Notes under the pieces: model-generated | Told to the model about the DNA's origin: nothing | The model's database searches: none | Seen by the model: only the letters and a program-made list of their open reading frames with translations | Source of the DNA: Actinomycetota bacterium | GTDB lineage: Bacteria > Actinomycetota > Thermoleophilia > Gaiellales > Gaiellaceae | NCBI GenBank assembly: GCA_019236545.1 | Contig: JAFAIV010000340.1 | Span: 1 to 7,039, forward strand | Direction of reading: 5' to 3' | DNA: 7,039 nt | Translations under genes and position numbers: made by a program | Shown here: piece after piece, positions 1 through 5,777 of the stretch | Layout of the letters: each line of letters begins with the position of its first letter | How positions within the stretch are numbered: the stretch's first letter is position 1

Positions 1-769
1 AGCCGAAGTTCGTCAGGCTGCGCCCGGCCGGCTTCCACCCGGTCAGCGCGGCGTTCATCGCGAGGACGATCTCGGGCGCGCGCACGGCGCCGTCGGCCGT
101 GAGCACCTCGCCGTTCCGGACGCGCCGCACCGGCGTCCCCTCGTGCAGCGTCACGCCGGCCGCGAGCGCCGCGCGCCGCAGCGCCCGCACGAGCAACCCC
201 GGATGCACCGTGGCGCCGTCTCGGAAGAAGACACCGCGCCGGAAGACCGGCGACCGCACCCGCGCCGCGAGCTCCTCGCGCGACAGCTCGACCGCCTCCT
301 CGGGCCGCCCCACCTCGCGCGCCGCGGCGACCGCGCGCTCGACGACGCCGTCCTGCTCGGGGACGGTCGAAACGACGAGCCTGCCGCCCTCGCGCAGCCA
401 GACGTCCTCGCCGTGCTCCTCGCAGAACGCCCGCACGCCGGGGACGATCCGCTCGCCCGCGGCGCACAGCGCGAGGGCCTCCTCCCGGCCGAGCACGCCG
501 AGCAGGGAGCGGAGGTGATCCCAGTACCCGTGGATGAAGCCGCCGTTGCGGCCGCTCGGCCCGTGACCGCAGATCTCCGCCTCGAGCACCGTCACGCCGA
601 GCGACGGCTCGCGCACCTTCAGCTCCAGCGCCGTCCAGAGGCCGGTGTAGCCGCCGCCGACCACGACGACGTCGGCGCGCGCGTCGCCGCGGAGGGGCGG
701 AGCGGGCTCCGGCGACCCCTCGGCCGCCAGAGCCTGCTCGAGCCACCAGGACGGCAGCGCGGGCTGCAC
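1..769 (-). CDS. FAD-dependent amine oxidoreductase (DAO family), C-terminus outside window
   Basis: The reverse strand reads from a GTG at 769 to the left edge without a stop, giving 256 residues of an incomplete protein. A Rossmann FAD-binding motif VVVVGGGYTGLWTA lies at residues 34-47, followed by the acidic ribose-binding residue in VTVLEAE (about 59-65). The motif GPSGRNGGF at 70-78 is typical of DAO-fold enzymes such as gamma-glutamylputrescine oxidase (PuuB-like) and related amine or amino-acid oxidases. The segment WLREGGRLVV near 124-133 also fits this fold. The family oxidises C-N bonds using FAD, usually in the cytoplasm. The GTG start shares one base with the permease stop (TAGTG), so translation is probably coupled; no separate Shine-Dalgarno sequence is visible and the in-frame codons just upstream contain no other start. 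Downstream of an aminotransferase and a permease, a role in amine or polyamine catabolism is likely. The exact substrate cannot be read, and glycine- or sarcosine-oxidase-like activity remains possible. Confidence 0.88.
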   Translation of the reverse strand, partial: MQPALPSWWLEQALAAEGSPEPAPPLRGDARADVVVVGGGYTGLWTALELKVREPSLGVTVLEAEICGHGPSGRNGGFIHGYWDHLRSLLGVLGREEALALCAAGERIVPGVRAFCEEHGEDVWLREGGRLVVSTVPEQDGVVERAVAAAREVGRPEEAVELSREELAARVRSPVFRRGVFFRDGATVHPGLLVRALRRAALAAGVTLHEGTPVRRVRNGEVLTADGAVRAPEIVLAMNAALTGWKPAGRSLTNFG

Positions 770-2250
770 TAGTGCGAGCCGGTGACCTCTGCGGCCTCGA
801 CGGCGACGCCGCGCGGCCCGCCGGGGCCGTCCTCGACCCGCACCGAGCCGAGCGTCGGGCGCTGCTTGAAGTAGGCGCTCCCCTTCGCCCAGTACCAGAC
901 GAGCGGGATGAGCCCGAGGCCCATGGCGCCGAGCCCGACGCCGTCGATCGTCCCGCCGAGGCTCGGGATCGACTTGCCGAAGATCCAGAACATGAACGCC
1001 GATCCCAGCAGCGGCCAGAGCCCCATGAGCACGAAGTTCGACACCGAGTCGAGCAGGTGCTTGCGGAACGCCACCGCCGCGGTCAGCCCGGCGAGGCCGT
1101 AGTAGATCGCGATCTGCAGCCCGATCGCGCTGATCGCGTCCGTGAGGACGGTCGAGAGCGAGCCGAGGTAGTTCGAGCCGATGAACAGCCCGAGCGACAC
1201 GACCGCGACGACGGCGGTCGCGATCGCGGGCGTCCGCCACTGGCGGTGGATGTAGCCGAGCGGCGCCGGGAGCGTGTACTCGCGCGCCATCGCGAACAGC
1301 GTCCGCGTCACCTGGATCAGCGTCGTCTCGAGCGTCGCGACGGTCGAGAGCATGACCGCGATGATCAGGATCTTCCCGCCCGGGCCGCTCCAGATCGTGT
1401 TGCCGAGCACGGAGAGGATGTCGCCGCTGTTGGCCTGGACCGTCTTGGCCGGAAGCATCATGTTCACGGCGACCGTGTACATCTCGAAGAGCGAGAAGAC
1501 GATCAGGACGCCGATGATCCCGCCGATGCCGGAGGCGACCTGGCTGTTCTCGGTCTCCTCGTTCAGGTTCGACGCGACGTCCCAGCCCCAGTAGTAGAAG
1601 GCCGCGACGAGCGCGCCGGCCGCGAAGCCTGCGAAGCCGTGGAAGTGGCTGAACCAGAACCACGACCACGAGAACGCGGTGTGCGTGTGCGTCGAGGCGT
1701 GGACGAGCGCGACGATCCCGAAGAGGAAGAGGATCCCGACCTCGATCGAGCTCATGATCCACTGGGCGCGCGCGGTGATGCGCACGCCGAGCGCGACGAG
1801 GCCGGCCATGACGAGGAACCAGATCGAGCCGACAGCCGTGACCCAGCCGACGTTGTTCGCCGCGGAGTTGCTGAAGAGGGCCAGCGTGACGGAGCCCGCG
1901 GGAAGCGAGCCGGCGACCATGAAGATCGTCGCGGAGACGACGACCGCCCACCCCGCGGTGAAGCCGAGGATCGGGTGGAGCGTCCTCCCCGTCCACGCGT
2001 AGGCGGCGCCGGCGTTCTGCTCCAGCCGGTTCAGGTGCGAGTACGCCCAGGCGATCCCCATCATCGGGATGCCGCACCAGAGCAGCGCGGCGGGGGACGC
2101 GAGACCGACGGCACCGATGATGACCGCCGTCGTCGCCGCGACCGAATAGGCGGGCGCGCTGCCGGCGACCGCCATGACGACGGCGTCCAGCATGCCCAGG
2201 ACGTTCTTCTGCAGCGAGTGGCCCTCGGCCTCGCCAGCCGTGTGCTCCAT
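769..2250 (-). CDS. APC-superfamily amino acid/amine permease
   Basis: This 493-residue integral membrane transporter has about 12 predicted membrane segments, roughly at residues 18-47, 52-70, 94-115, 134-155, 165-184, 206-224, 241-263, 292-314, 341-358, 365-392, 404-425 and 436-456. The first helix carries AGSAPAYS (29-36), the unwound substrate-binding stretch typical of APC transporters. YYWGWDVASNLNEET (219-232) in and after helix 6, and TRTLFAMARE (315-324) after helix 8, are also family hallmarks. It probably imports an amino acid or polyamine by proton or cation coupling. The ATG at 2250 is chosen because GGAGGGG lies 8 bases upstream and because the upstream part of the same open frame is only a frame-shifted shadow of the aminotransferase. 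It sits 47 bases after the aminotransferase and overlaps the oxidoreductase start by one base, so all belong to one operon. The loop before helix 6 is unusually rich in His, Trp and Phe. The substrate is inferred from neighbours only. Confidence 0.93.
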   Translation of the reverse strand: MEHTAGEAEGHSLQKNVLGMLDAVVMAVAGSAPAYSVAATTAVIIGAVGLASPAALLWCGIPMMGIAWAYSHLNRLEQNAGAAYAWTGRTLHPILGFTAGWAVVVSATIFMVAGSLPAGSVTLALFSNSAANNVGWVTAVGSIWFLVMAGLVALGVRITARAQWIMSSIEVGILFLFGIVALVHASTHTHTAFSWSWFWFSHFHGFAGFAAGALVAAFYYWGWDVASNLNEETENSQVASGIGGIIGVLIVFSLFEMYTVAVNMMLPAKTVQANSGDILSVLGNTIWSGPGGKILIIAVMLSTVATLETTLIQVTRTLFAMAREYTLPAPLGYIHRQWRTPAIATAVVAVVSLGLFIGSNYLGSLSTVLTDAISAIGLQIAIYYGLAGLTAAVAFRKHLLDSVSNFVLMGLWPLLGSAFMFWIFGKSIPSLGGTIDGVGLGAMGLGLIPLVWYWAKGSAYFKQRPTLGSVRVEDGPGGPRGVAVEAAEVTGSH

Positions 2251-2258
2251 GCCTTCCA

Positions 2259-2265
2259 CCCCTCC
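2259..2265 (-). promoter_or_regulatory. Ribosome binding site of the permease gene
   Basis: GGAGGGG on the minus strand sits 8 bases before the ATG at 2250. It fixes the permease start, since the open frame continues far upstream without being the real protein. Confidence 0.7.
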
Positions 2266-2282
2266 GTTGAGTGTGGTTCCCT

Positions 2283-2294
2283 CCGCCGCGGCGG
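2283..2294. repeat. Perfect 12-base GC palindrome after the aminotransferase stop
   Basis: CCGCCGCGGCGG is self-complementary and lies four bases beyond the aminotransferase stop codon, inside the 47-base gap before the permease. As RNA it could form only a short hairpin. It may be an intercistronic stem that tunes relative expression, or simply a chance product of high G+C. No U-tract follows, so it is unlikely to end transcription. Confidence 0.3.
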
Positions 2295-2297
2295 CGC

Positions 2298-3683
2298 CTA
2301 CGTCATCCGTTCCGAGGCCTCCTGGAGGACGTCGCCGAGGATGCCGACCATCTCGTCGAACTGCGCCTGCCGCGCGACGAGCGGTGGCGAGATCTGGATC
2401 ACCGGGTCGCCGCGGTCGTCCGCGCGGCAGATCAGGCCCTTCTCGAACAGCCGCGGCGAGAGGAAGCCGCGCAGGAGCGTCTCGCACTCGTCGTCGCTGA
2501 ACGTCTCGCGCGTCTCCTTGTCCTTCACGAGCTCGAGCGCGTAGAAGAAGCCCGCGCCGCGGAGGTCGCCGGCGATCGGCAGGTCGAGCAGCTGCGAGAG
2601 CGTCGCCTTGAACGCGTCCTCGTTCTCGCGCACGCCCTCGACGATCCGGTCGCGCTTCATGATCTCGATGTTCTTCAGCGCGATCGCGCACATCACCGGG
2701 TGGCCGCCGAACGTGATCCCGTGCGAGTACATCGACGTGTCCGAGAGGAACGGCTCCATCACGCGATCGGTCGCGATCACGGCGCCGATCGACGCGTACG
2801 ACGAGGACAGGCCCTTCGCGGACGTGATGATGTCCGGCCGGATGTCGTAGCGCTCCGACGCGAACCAGTGGCCGAGCCGGCCGAAGCCGGTGATGACCTC
2901 GTCCGCCGAGAGCAGGATGTCGTAGCGGTCGCAGAGCTCGCGGACGCCGCGCCAGTAGCCGGCGGGCGGCAGGAACGACCCGCCCGCGTTCTGCACCGGC
3001 TCCATGTGGACGAGGCAGACCGTCTCCGGCCCCATCTCGAGGATCGTCCGCTCGAGCTCGTCGAGCAGGAACGCCGTGAACTCCTCCTCGCTCTCGCCGG
3101 CGGGCCGGTGGTAGCGGTTCGTGTTCGAGACGTGCCGCACCTCCGGGACGAGCGGCTCGAACGGCGCGCGGATCTCCTTGATCCCGTTGATCGAGAGCGC
3201 GCCCATCGTCGTGCCGTGGTAGGCGATGTCGCGCGCGATCGCGCGGTAGCGCGTGCCCGGCGCGATGCCGTCGCGGGCGACGTAGAACTGGCGCGCGAGC
3301 TTCCAGGCGGCCTCGACGGCCTCGGAGCCGCCGGAGACGAAGAAGACGCGGTTCAGGTCGCCGGGCGCGAGCGACGCGACCTCGGCGGCGAGCTCGATCG
3401 CGCGCGGGTGTGCGTACGACCAGTTCGTGTAGAACGGCAGCTCGCGCATCTGCTCGAGCGCGGCCTGGCCGATCTCCTCGCCGTAGCCGTAGCCGATGTT
3501 GACCGAGAAGAGGCCGGCGAGCGCGTCGAGGTAGCGGTTGCCCTCGGAGTCCCAGAGGTAGCAGCCGTCGCCGCGGACGATGATCGGCGGCTCGTGCTGG
3601 CCCATCCGCGTGAAGTGGAGCCACAGGTGGTCGGTCGCGAGCTCCTTGAGCCCCGCGGACCGGCTCGTCTCCGTCGTCGTCAC
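2298..3683 (-). CDS. Class III PLP-dependent aminotransferase (putrescine/omega-amino acid type)
   Basis: This 461-residue enzyme has the normal length for class III (omega) transaminases. Visible landmarks in order are SGGSEA (117-122), which contacts the PLP phosphate; YHG (155-157), whose Tyr stacks on the cofactor; DEVITGFGR (261-269), whose Asp261 pairs with the pyridine nitrogen; SAKG with Lys290, which should form the Schiff base; and TFGGHP (324-329). All key residues are present. Such enzymes move the terminal amino group of an amine or omega-amino acid to pyruvate or 2-oxoglutarate. Similarity in style to SpuC-like putrescine-pyruvate and beta-alanine-pyruvate transaminases, together with the permease and FAD oxidoreductase downstream, suggests amine or polyamine catabolism; the acceptor is unknown. 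The GTG start at 3683 has GGAGG six bases upstream and overlaps the regulator's stop as GTGA, implying translational coupling. Confidence 0.93.
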   Translation of the reverse strand: MTTTETSRSAGLKELATDHLWLHFTRMGQHEPPIIVRGDGCYLWDSEGNRYLDALAGLFSVNIGYGYGEEIGQAALEQMRELPFYTNWSYAHPRAIELAAEVASLAPGDLNRVFFVSGGSEAVEAAWKLARQFYVARDGIAPGTRYRAIARDIAYHGTTMGALSINGIKEIRAPFEPLVPEVRHVSNTNRYHRPAGESEEEFTAFLLDELERTILEMGPETVCLVHMEPVQNAGGSFLPPAGYWRGVRELCDRYDILLSADEVITGFGRLGHWFASERYDIRPDIITSAKGLSSSYASIGAVIATDRVMEPFLSDTSMYSHGITFGGHPVMCAIALKNIEIMKRDRIVEGVRENEDAFKATLSQLLDLPIAGDLRGAGFFYALELVKDKETRETFSDDECETLLRGFLSPRLFEKGLICRADDRGDPVIQISPPLVARQAQFDEMVGILGDVLQEASERMT

Positions 3684-4189
3684 TGGCTGCCTCCGTTCTG
3701 TGCGCCGCTCCCCCAGTCGTAGAGCTGCTTCCACATCTCGAGATAGAAGAAGGTCTCGGTCGAGACCACGCCGTCGAGCGCGCGCATGCGGTTCGTCAGG
3801 TCGAGCAGGTGGCGCCGGTCGCGCGCGACGACCTCGACGACGATGTCGAACTGCCCCGCCGTGACGACGACGTAGTCCGCCTCGTCCCAGCGGGAGATCG
3901 TGTCGGCGACCGCCTCCGGCGGGCCCGACGTCTTGACGCCCACGAGCGCCTGCTCGAAGCCCAGGCCAAGGGGGTTCGTGACAGCGACGACCTGCAGGAT
4001 CCCCTCGCCGGTCAGGCGGCCGTAGCGGGCGCGCACCGTCGCCTCGGAGATGCCCAGCCGCGCGGCGATCGCGCGGAACGACTCGCGGCCGTTCTCCTGC
4101 AGCGCCTCGATGATGCGACGGTCGAGCTCGTCGACGCGGCGCGCGGGCGCGATCGGGCCGCGGCGGGGGTCCGGCTCGGCGGCTGCCAC
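3680..4189 (-). CDS. Lrp/AsnC-family transcriptional regulator
   Basis: The protein is about 169 residues from the chosen GTG, close to the usual 150-165 for the family. The N-terminal DNA-binding domain begins at VDELDRRIIEAL (19-30); the helix-turn-helix is near 39-59 and includes LGISEATVRARYGRL. The ligand-binding RAM domain follows (about 72-155), with the typical AGQFDIVVEVVARD stretch at 111-124. These regulators form dimers and octamers and respond to amino acids or related metabolites. As first gene of the operon, overlapping the aminotransferase by 4 bases, it probably controls this operon and itself. The start is uncertain: GTG at 4189 has GAGGAG 12 bases upstream, while a TTG at 4216 would add nine residues but has no Shine-Dalgarno sequence and lies only a few bases from the predicted transcription start. 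A TAA in the same frame closes anything further upstream. About 18 basic, proline-rich residues precede the DNA-binding domain. Confidence 0.9.
   Translation of the reverse strand: MAAAEPDPRRGPIAPARRVDELDRRIIEALQENGRESFRAIAARLGISEATVRARYGRLTGEGILQVVAVTNPLGLGFEQALVGVKTSGPPEAVADTISRWDEADYVVVTAGQFDIVVEVVARDRRHLLDLTNRMRALDGVVSTETFFYLEMWKQLYDWGSGAQNGGSQ
3690..3694 (-). promoter_or_regulatory. Ribosome binding site of the aminotransferase gene
   Basis: GGAGG on the minus strand lies six bases before the GTG at 3683, inside the last codons of the regulator gene. It supports the GTG start, because no ATG is available at a sensible position for this N-terminus. Confidence 0.75.
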
Positions 4190-4194
4190 GCGGA

Positions 4195-4221
4195 GAGGAG
4201 ACTCCTCGCTGCGCAATGCGC
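4195..4221. repeat. Two adjacent odd-length palindromes at the regulator start (possible operator)
   Basis: GAGGAG-A-CTCCTC (4195-4207) and GCGCA-A-TGCGC (4211-4221) are each perfect inverted repeats around a single central A. Their centres, 4201 and 4216, are 15 bases apart. They lie just downstream of the predicted promoter, where an autoregulator could bind. The first also contains the candidate Shine-Dalgarno GAGGAG of the regulator. Neither is a clear match to the AT-rich E. coli Lrp consensus, so an operator role is inference. Confidence 0.35.
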
Positions 4222-4283
4222 GGGATTTTTAGCAGGTCGCCACGCAATTCGCCACGAGAGCGGCGATTCTGGTGCGCGTCCTG
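4217..4283 (-). promoter_or_regulatory. Putative promoter region of the Lrp-aminotransferase-permease-oxidoreductase operon
   Basis: This 67-base gap separates the small split-barrel gene from the regulator. On the minus strand TGCTAAAAA (4234 down to 4226) resembles an extended -10 element, the most A/T-rich spot for hundreds of bases; a 3/6 match to a -35 (TGGCGA) lies 17 bases upstream. Transcription would begin near 4219. The 8-base direct repeat TCGCCACG occurs at 4237-4244 and 4249-4256 (12-base period), covering the -35 area, and could be a regulator site. A weak stem (4249-4253 with 4262-4266) may end the upstream transcript, but there is no U-tract. Confidence 0.45.
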
Positions 4284-4685
4284 CTAGTCGTCGAGGCCGT
4301 AGGCGGTGACGTGACGCGGCGTGATCCGGGCCGTCACGCGCACCTGCCCCTCGACGCGCCAGGGGTACTCGTCGACGCCCATGTACTTCTTCGCGAGCCA
4401 GTCGATGTCCGCGTCGCCGCCCTCGGTCGTCAGCTCGGCGTCCCCGTCGACCGCGATCCAGCGGTAGCCGTCCTCCGGGTCGACGACCGTCAGCGAGATG
4501 CGCGGGTCGCCCTCGAGGTGGCGCGGCTTGGCGCGGCCCTCGGCCGTGTTGATGAAGAGGACGCCGTCGCGGACGTCCTGCCAGACGACGGTCGAGTGCG
4601 GCGACCCGTCCGCCCGCAGCGTCGTCGCGACCGCGTAGAACGGCTGCTGGAGGAACGCGATCTGCTTGTCGGTGAGGGTGGCCAT
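4284..4685 (-). CDS. Pyridoxamine 5'-phosphate oxidase-like protein, probably F420-dependent (FDOR-B type)
   Basis: This 133-residue protein has the usual length for single-domain split beta-barrel flavin/deazaflavin oxidoreductases. The N-terminus FLQQPFYAVATTLRADGSPH (11-30), the strand VVWQDVRDGVLFINTAEGRAK (33-53), and RHLEGDPRISLTVVDPEDGY (55-74) followed by IAVDGDAEL (77-85) match the PPOX class F420-dependent enzymes common in actinobacteria. The Arg/Lys-rich GRAKPRHL segment (50-57) is where this family contacts the cofactor phosphates. A true PLP-forming oxidase is unlikely given the small size. Such proteins reduce diverse substrates with reduced F420, or bind FMN or heme; the substrate is unknown. 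It is cytoplasmic, since no signal peptide is visible. It lies 43 bases downstream of the BMP gene on the same strand, but a strong hairpin lies between them, so co-expression is doubtful. The ATG at 4685 fits the alignment with the family; its ribosome binding site is poor. Confidence 0.85.
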   Translation of the reverse strand: MATLTDKQIAFLQQPFYAVATTLRADGSPHSTVVWQDVRDGVLFINTAEGRAKPRHLEGDPRISLTVVDPEDGYRWIAVDGDAELTTEGGDADIDWLAKKYMGVDEYPWRVEGQVRVTARITPRHVTAYGLDD

Positions 4686-4716
4686 GGGTCCCGCCCGGGG
4701 GTCCGGGCGAGACCCA
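4685..4716 (-). terminator. Strong GC hairpin between the BMP and split-barrel genes
   Basis: Arms at 4685-4698 and 4703-4716 pair at 13 of 14 positions (one C-A mismatch, 4691/4710) around a four-base loop. The stem begins at the A of the downstream ATG. It could be a U-tract-less terminator for the BMP transcript, a stem that hides the weak ribosome binding site (GGGCGGG) of the next gene, or both. On the minus strand TAACGT (4721-4716) resembles a -10; a transcript from it would start near 4709, inside the first arm, and so could not form the full stem. Confidence 0.5.
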
Positions 4717-4728
4717 CGTTACTCGCGC

Positions 4729-5742
4729 CTACGGCACCCGCGTCGGGATACCCGCGATCGCGCCGCTGGCGATCTTGCGGCGCACCGCGTCGACGGCCTT
4801 CACGTCGGCCGCGGGGACTTTCGTGCTGATCTTGCCGAGGCCGACGCCGTCGTTCTTCAGGCTGAAGACCTCGTTCGTGCCGCCCGTGAACTTCCCGGCG
4901 AGCACTTGCTTCACGGTGTCGAAGACGGAGTTGTCGACCCGCTTCATCGCGCTCGTGAGCACCTGCGAGCCGAGATAGCTCTGGTCGGCGTCGACGCCGA
5001 TCCCCCAGACGCCCTTCTGCTTCGCGGCGTCGAGGACTCCGAGCCCGCAGCCGCCGGCGACCTGGAAGACGATGTTCGCGCCGCTCGCGATCTGCTGGAG
5101 CGCGAGGTTCTTGCACTTGTCCTGCGCGACCCAGTCCTGCGAGTACGCGTTGAGGAGCTTCACCTTCGGGTCGGCAGCCTTCGCCCCGGCCTGGTAGCCG
5201 GCGATGTAGCGGTCGACCGGCGGCTGCTTCTCGCCGCCGACGGAGCCGATGACCGCGTGCGCGCCGCGCTGCTTCTCGAGCAGCCCAGAGAGGTAGCCGG
5301 CGAGGTAGCCGACCTGCTGCTCGGTGAAGACGATCCCCTCGACGTTCTTCGGCTTGCCCGCGAGGCTGGTCTGGTCGACGTCGACGATCGCGAAGTGCGT
5401 CTTCGGGTACTTCTTCGCGACCGTGGCGATCGCGTCCGCCTGGTCGAACCCGACCGCGATCACGAGCGCGGCGCCCTGCTGCGCGGCGCGCGCCATGTTC
5501 GGGATGTAGTCCTGGGACGAGTTCGCCTGATAGACGCGGCCCTCGATCCCGAGCGACGCGATCGCGCGCTCGAGGCCCGCGTAGGCGAGCTGGTTGAAGC
5601 CGTGGTCGTTCAGCTGGCCGATGTCCGTGCTCAGCACGACGAGCGGCTTCGCCGAGCGCGACGCCGTCCCCGCCGAGCTCGCGCCGGCGACGAGAGCGGC
5701 CGCCGCTGCGACGACCGCGATCCCTCCGATGACCCTCCGCAT
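4729..5742 (-). CDS. BMP/PnrA-family ABC transporter substrate-binding protein
   Basis: This 337-residue secreted protein has the usual length for the family. Residues 1-25 form a signal peptide (MRR, then a hydrophobic stretch to about 19, then AGASSAG). There is no lipobox cysteine; Ala21 stands where one would be expected, so signal peptidase I cleavage after about residue 24 is more likely than lipid anchoring. The mature domain starts with VVLSTDIGQLNDHGFNQLAY (35-54), the family signature with Asp40, Asp46 and Phe49 near the ligand site. ANIVFQVAGGCG (222-233), GIGVDADQS (247-255) and SAMKRVD (264-270) are also conserved family segments. Characterised members (PnrA/TmpC, Med) bind purine or other nucleosides for ABC import. 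No ATPase or permease gene is adjacent within view. The ATG at 5742 follows a purine-rich GAAGGGGAAGG tract 7 bases upstream. It is divergent from an NrtR-type regulator, which may control it. Confidence 0.92.
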   Translation of the reverse strand: MRRVIGGIAVVAAAAALVAGASSAGTASRSAKPLVVLSTDIGQLNDHGFNQLAYAGLERAIASLGIEGRVYQANSSQDYIPNMARAAQQGAALVIAVGFDQADAIATVAKKYPKTHFAIVDVDQTSLAGKPKNVEGIVFTEQQVGYLAGYLSGLLEKQRGAHAVIGSVGGEKQPPVDRYIAGYQAGAKAADPKVKLLNAYSQDWVAQDKCKNLALQQIASGANIVFQVAGGCGLGVLDAAKQKGVWGIGVDADQSYLGSQVLTSAMKRVDNSVFDTVKQVLAGKFTGGTNEVFSLKNDGVGLGKISTKVPAADVKAVDAVRRKIASGAIAGIPTRVP

Positions 5743-5777
5743 TCCTCGACCTTCCCCTTCAGTAGAGTTTACGACTG
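5743..5777. promoter_or_regulatory. Divergent promoter/operator between BMP gene and NrtR-type regulator
   Basis: The two divergent starts are only 34 bases apart. TAGAGT (5763-5768, plus) and TAAACT (5771-5766, minus) both fit the TANNNT -10 pattern and overlap each other. The plus-strand one would start transcription at about the GTG at 5777, giving a leaderless message. The minus-strand one leaves room for the purine-rich ribosome binding site at 5750-5760. CAGTAG (5760-5765) and CGACTG (5772-5777) form an inverted repeat (5 of 6 symmetric, 6-base spacer) covering both -10 elements, a plausible repressor site. No good -35 is seen on either strand. Confidence 0.5.

Noticed and set aside
143..772. 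Plus-strand frame opposite the FAD oxidoreductase
   Set aside because: It is composed of Arg/Ala-rich repeats without motifs, while the opposite strand has an unambiguous FAD-binding Rossmann motif.
2251..3624. A possible 951-residue fusion protein reading into the permease from upstream
   Set aside because: The first roughly 458 residues are the frame-shifted shadow of the aminotransferase. The permease has its own ATG with GGAGGGG in front, so this is not a real fusion.
772..3722. Long open frames on the plus strand antisense to the permease and aminotransferase (for example 772-2544 and 2271-3722)
   Set aside because: Their translations are Arg/Asp/Glu/Pro-rich low-complexity sequences with no family motifs, as expected from the antisense of high-G+C genes. 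The minus-strand proteins carry clear domains.
4190..4216. TTG start at 4216 for the Lrp-type regulator
   Set aside because: Not excluded, but it lacks a Shine-Dalgarno sequence and falls at the predicted transcription start. GTG at 4189 with GAGGAG upstream was preferred; the difference is nine residues.
4490..5116. Minus-strand frame spanning the end of the BMP gene and the start of the split-barrel gene
   Set aside because: It is a frame-shifted shadow of both real genes, rich in Arg with no motif, and crosses the intergenic hairpin.
5594..5776. Upstream ATG start for the NrtR-type regulator
   Set aside because: It would place the N-terminus antisense inside the divergent BMP signal peptide and add about 61 residues without family similarity. 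GTG at 5777 gives a normal-length protein.
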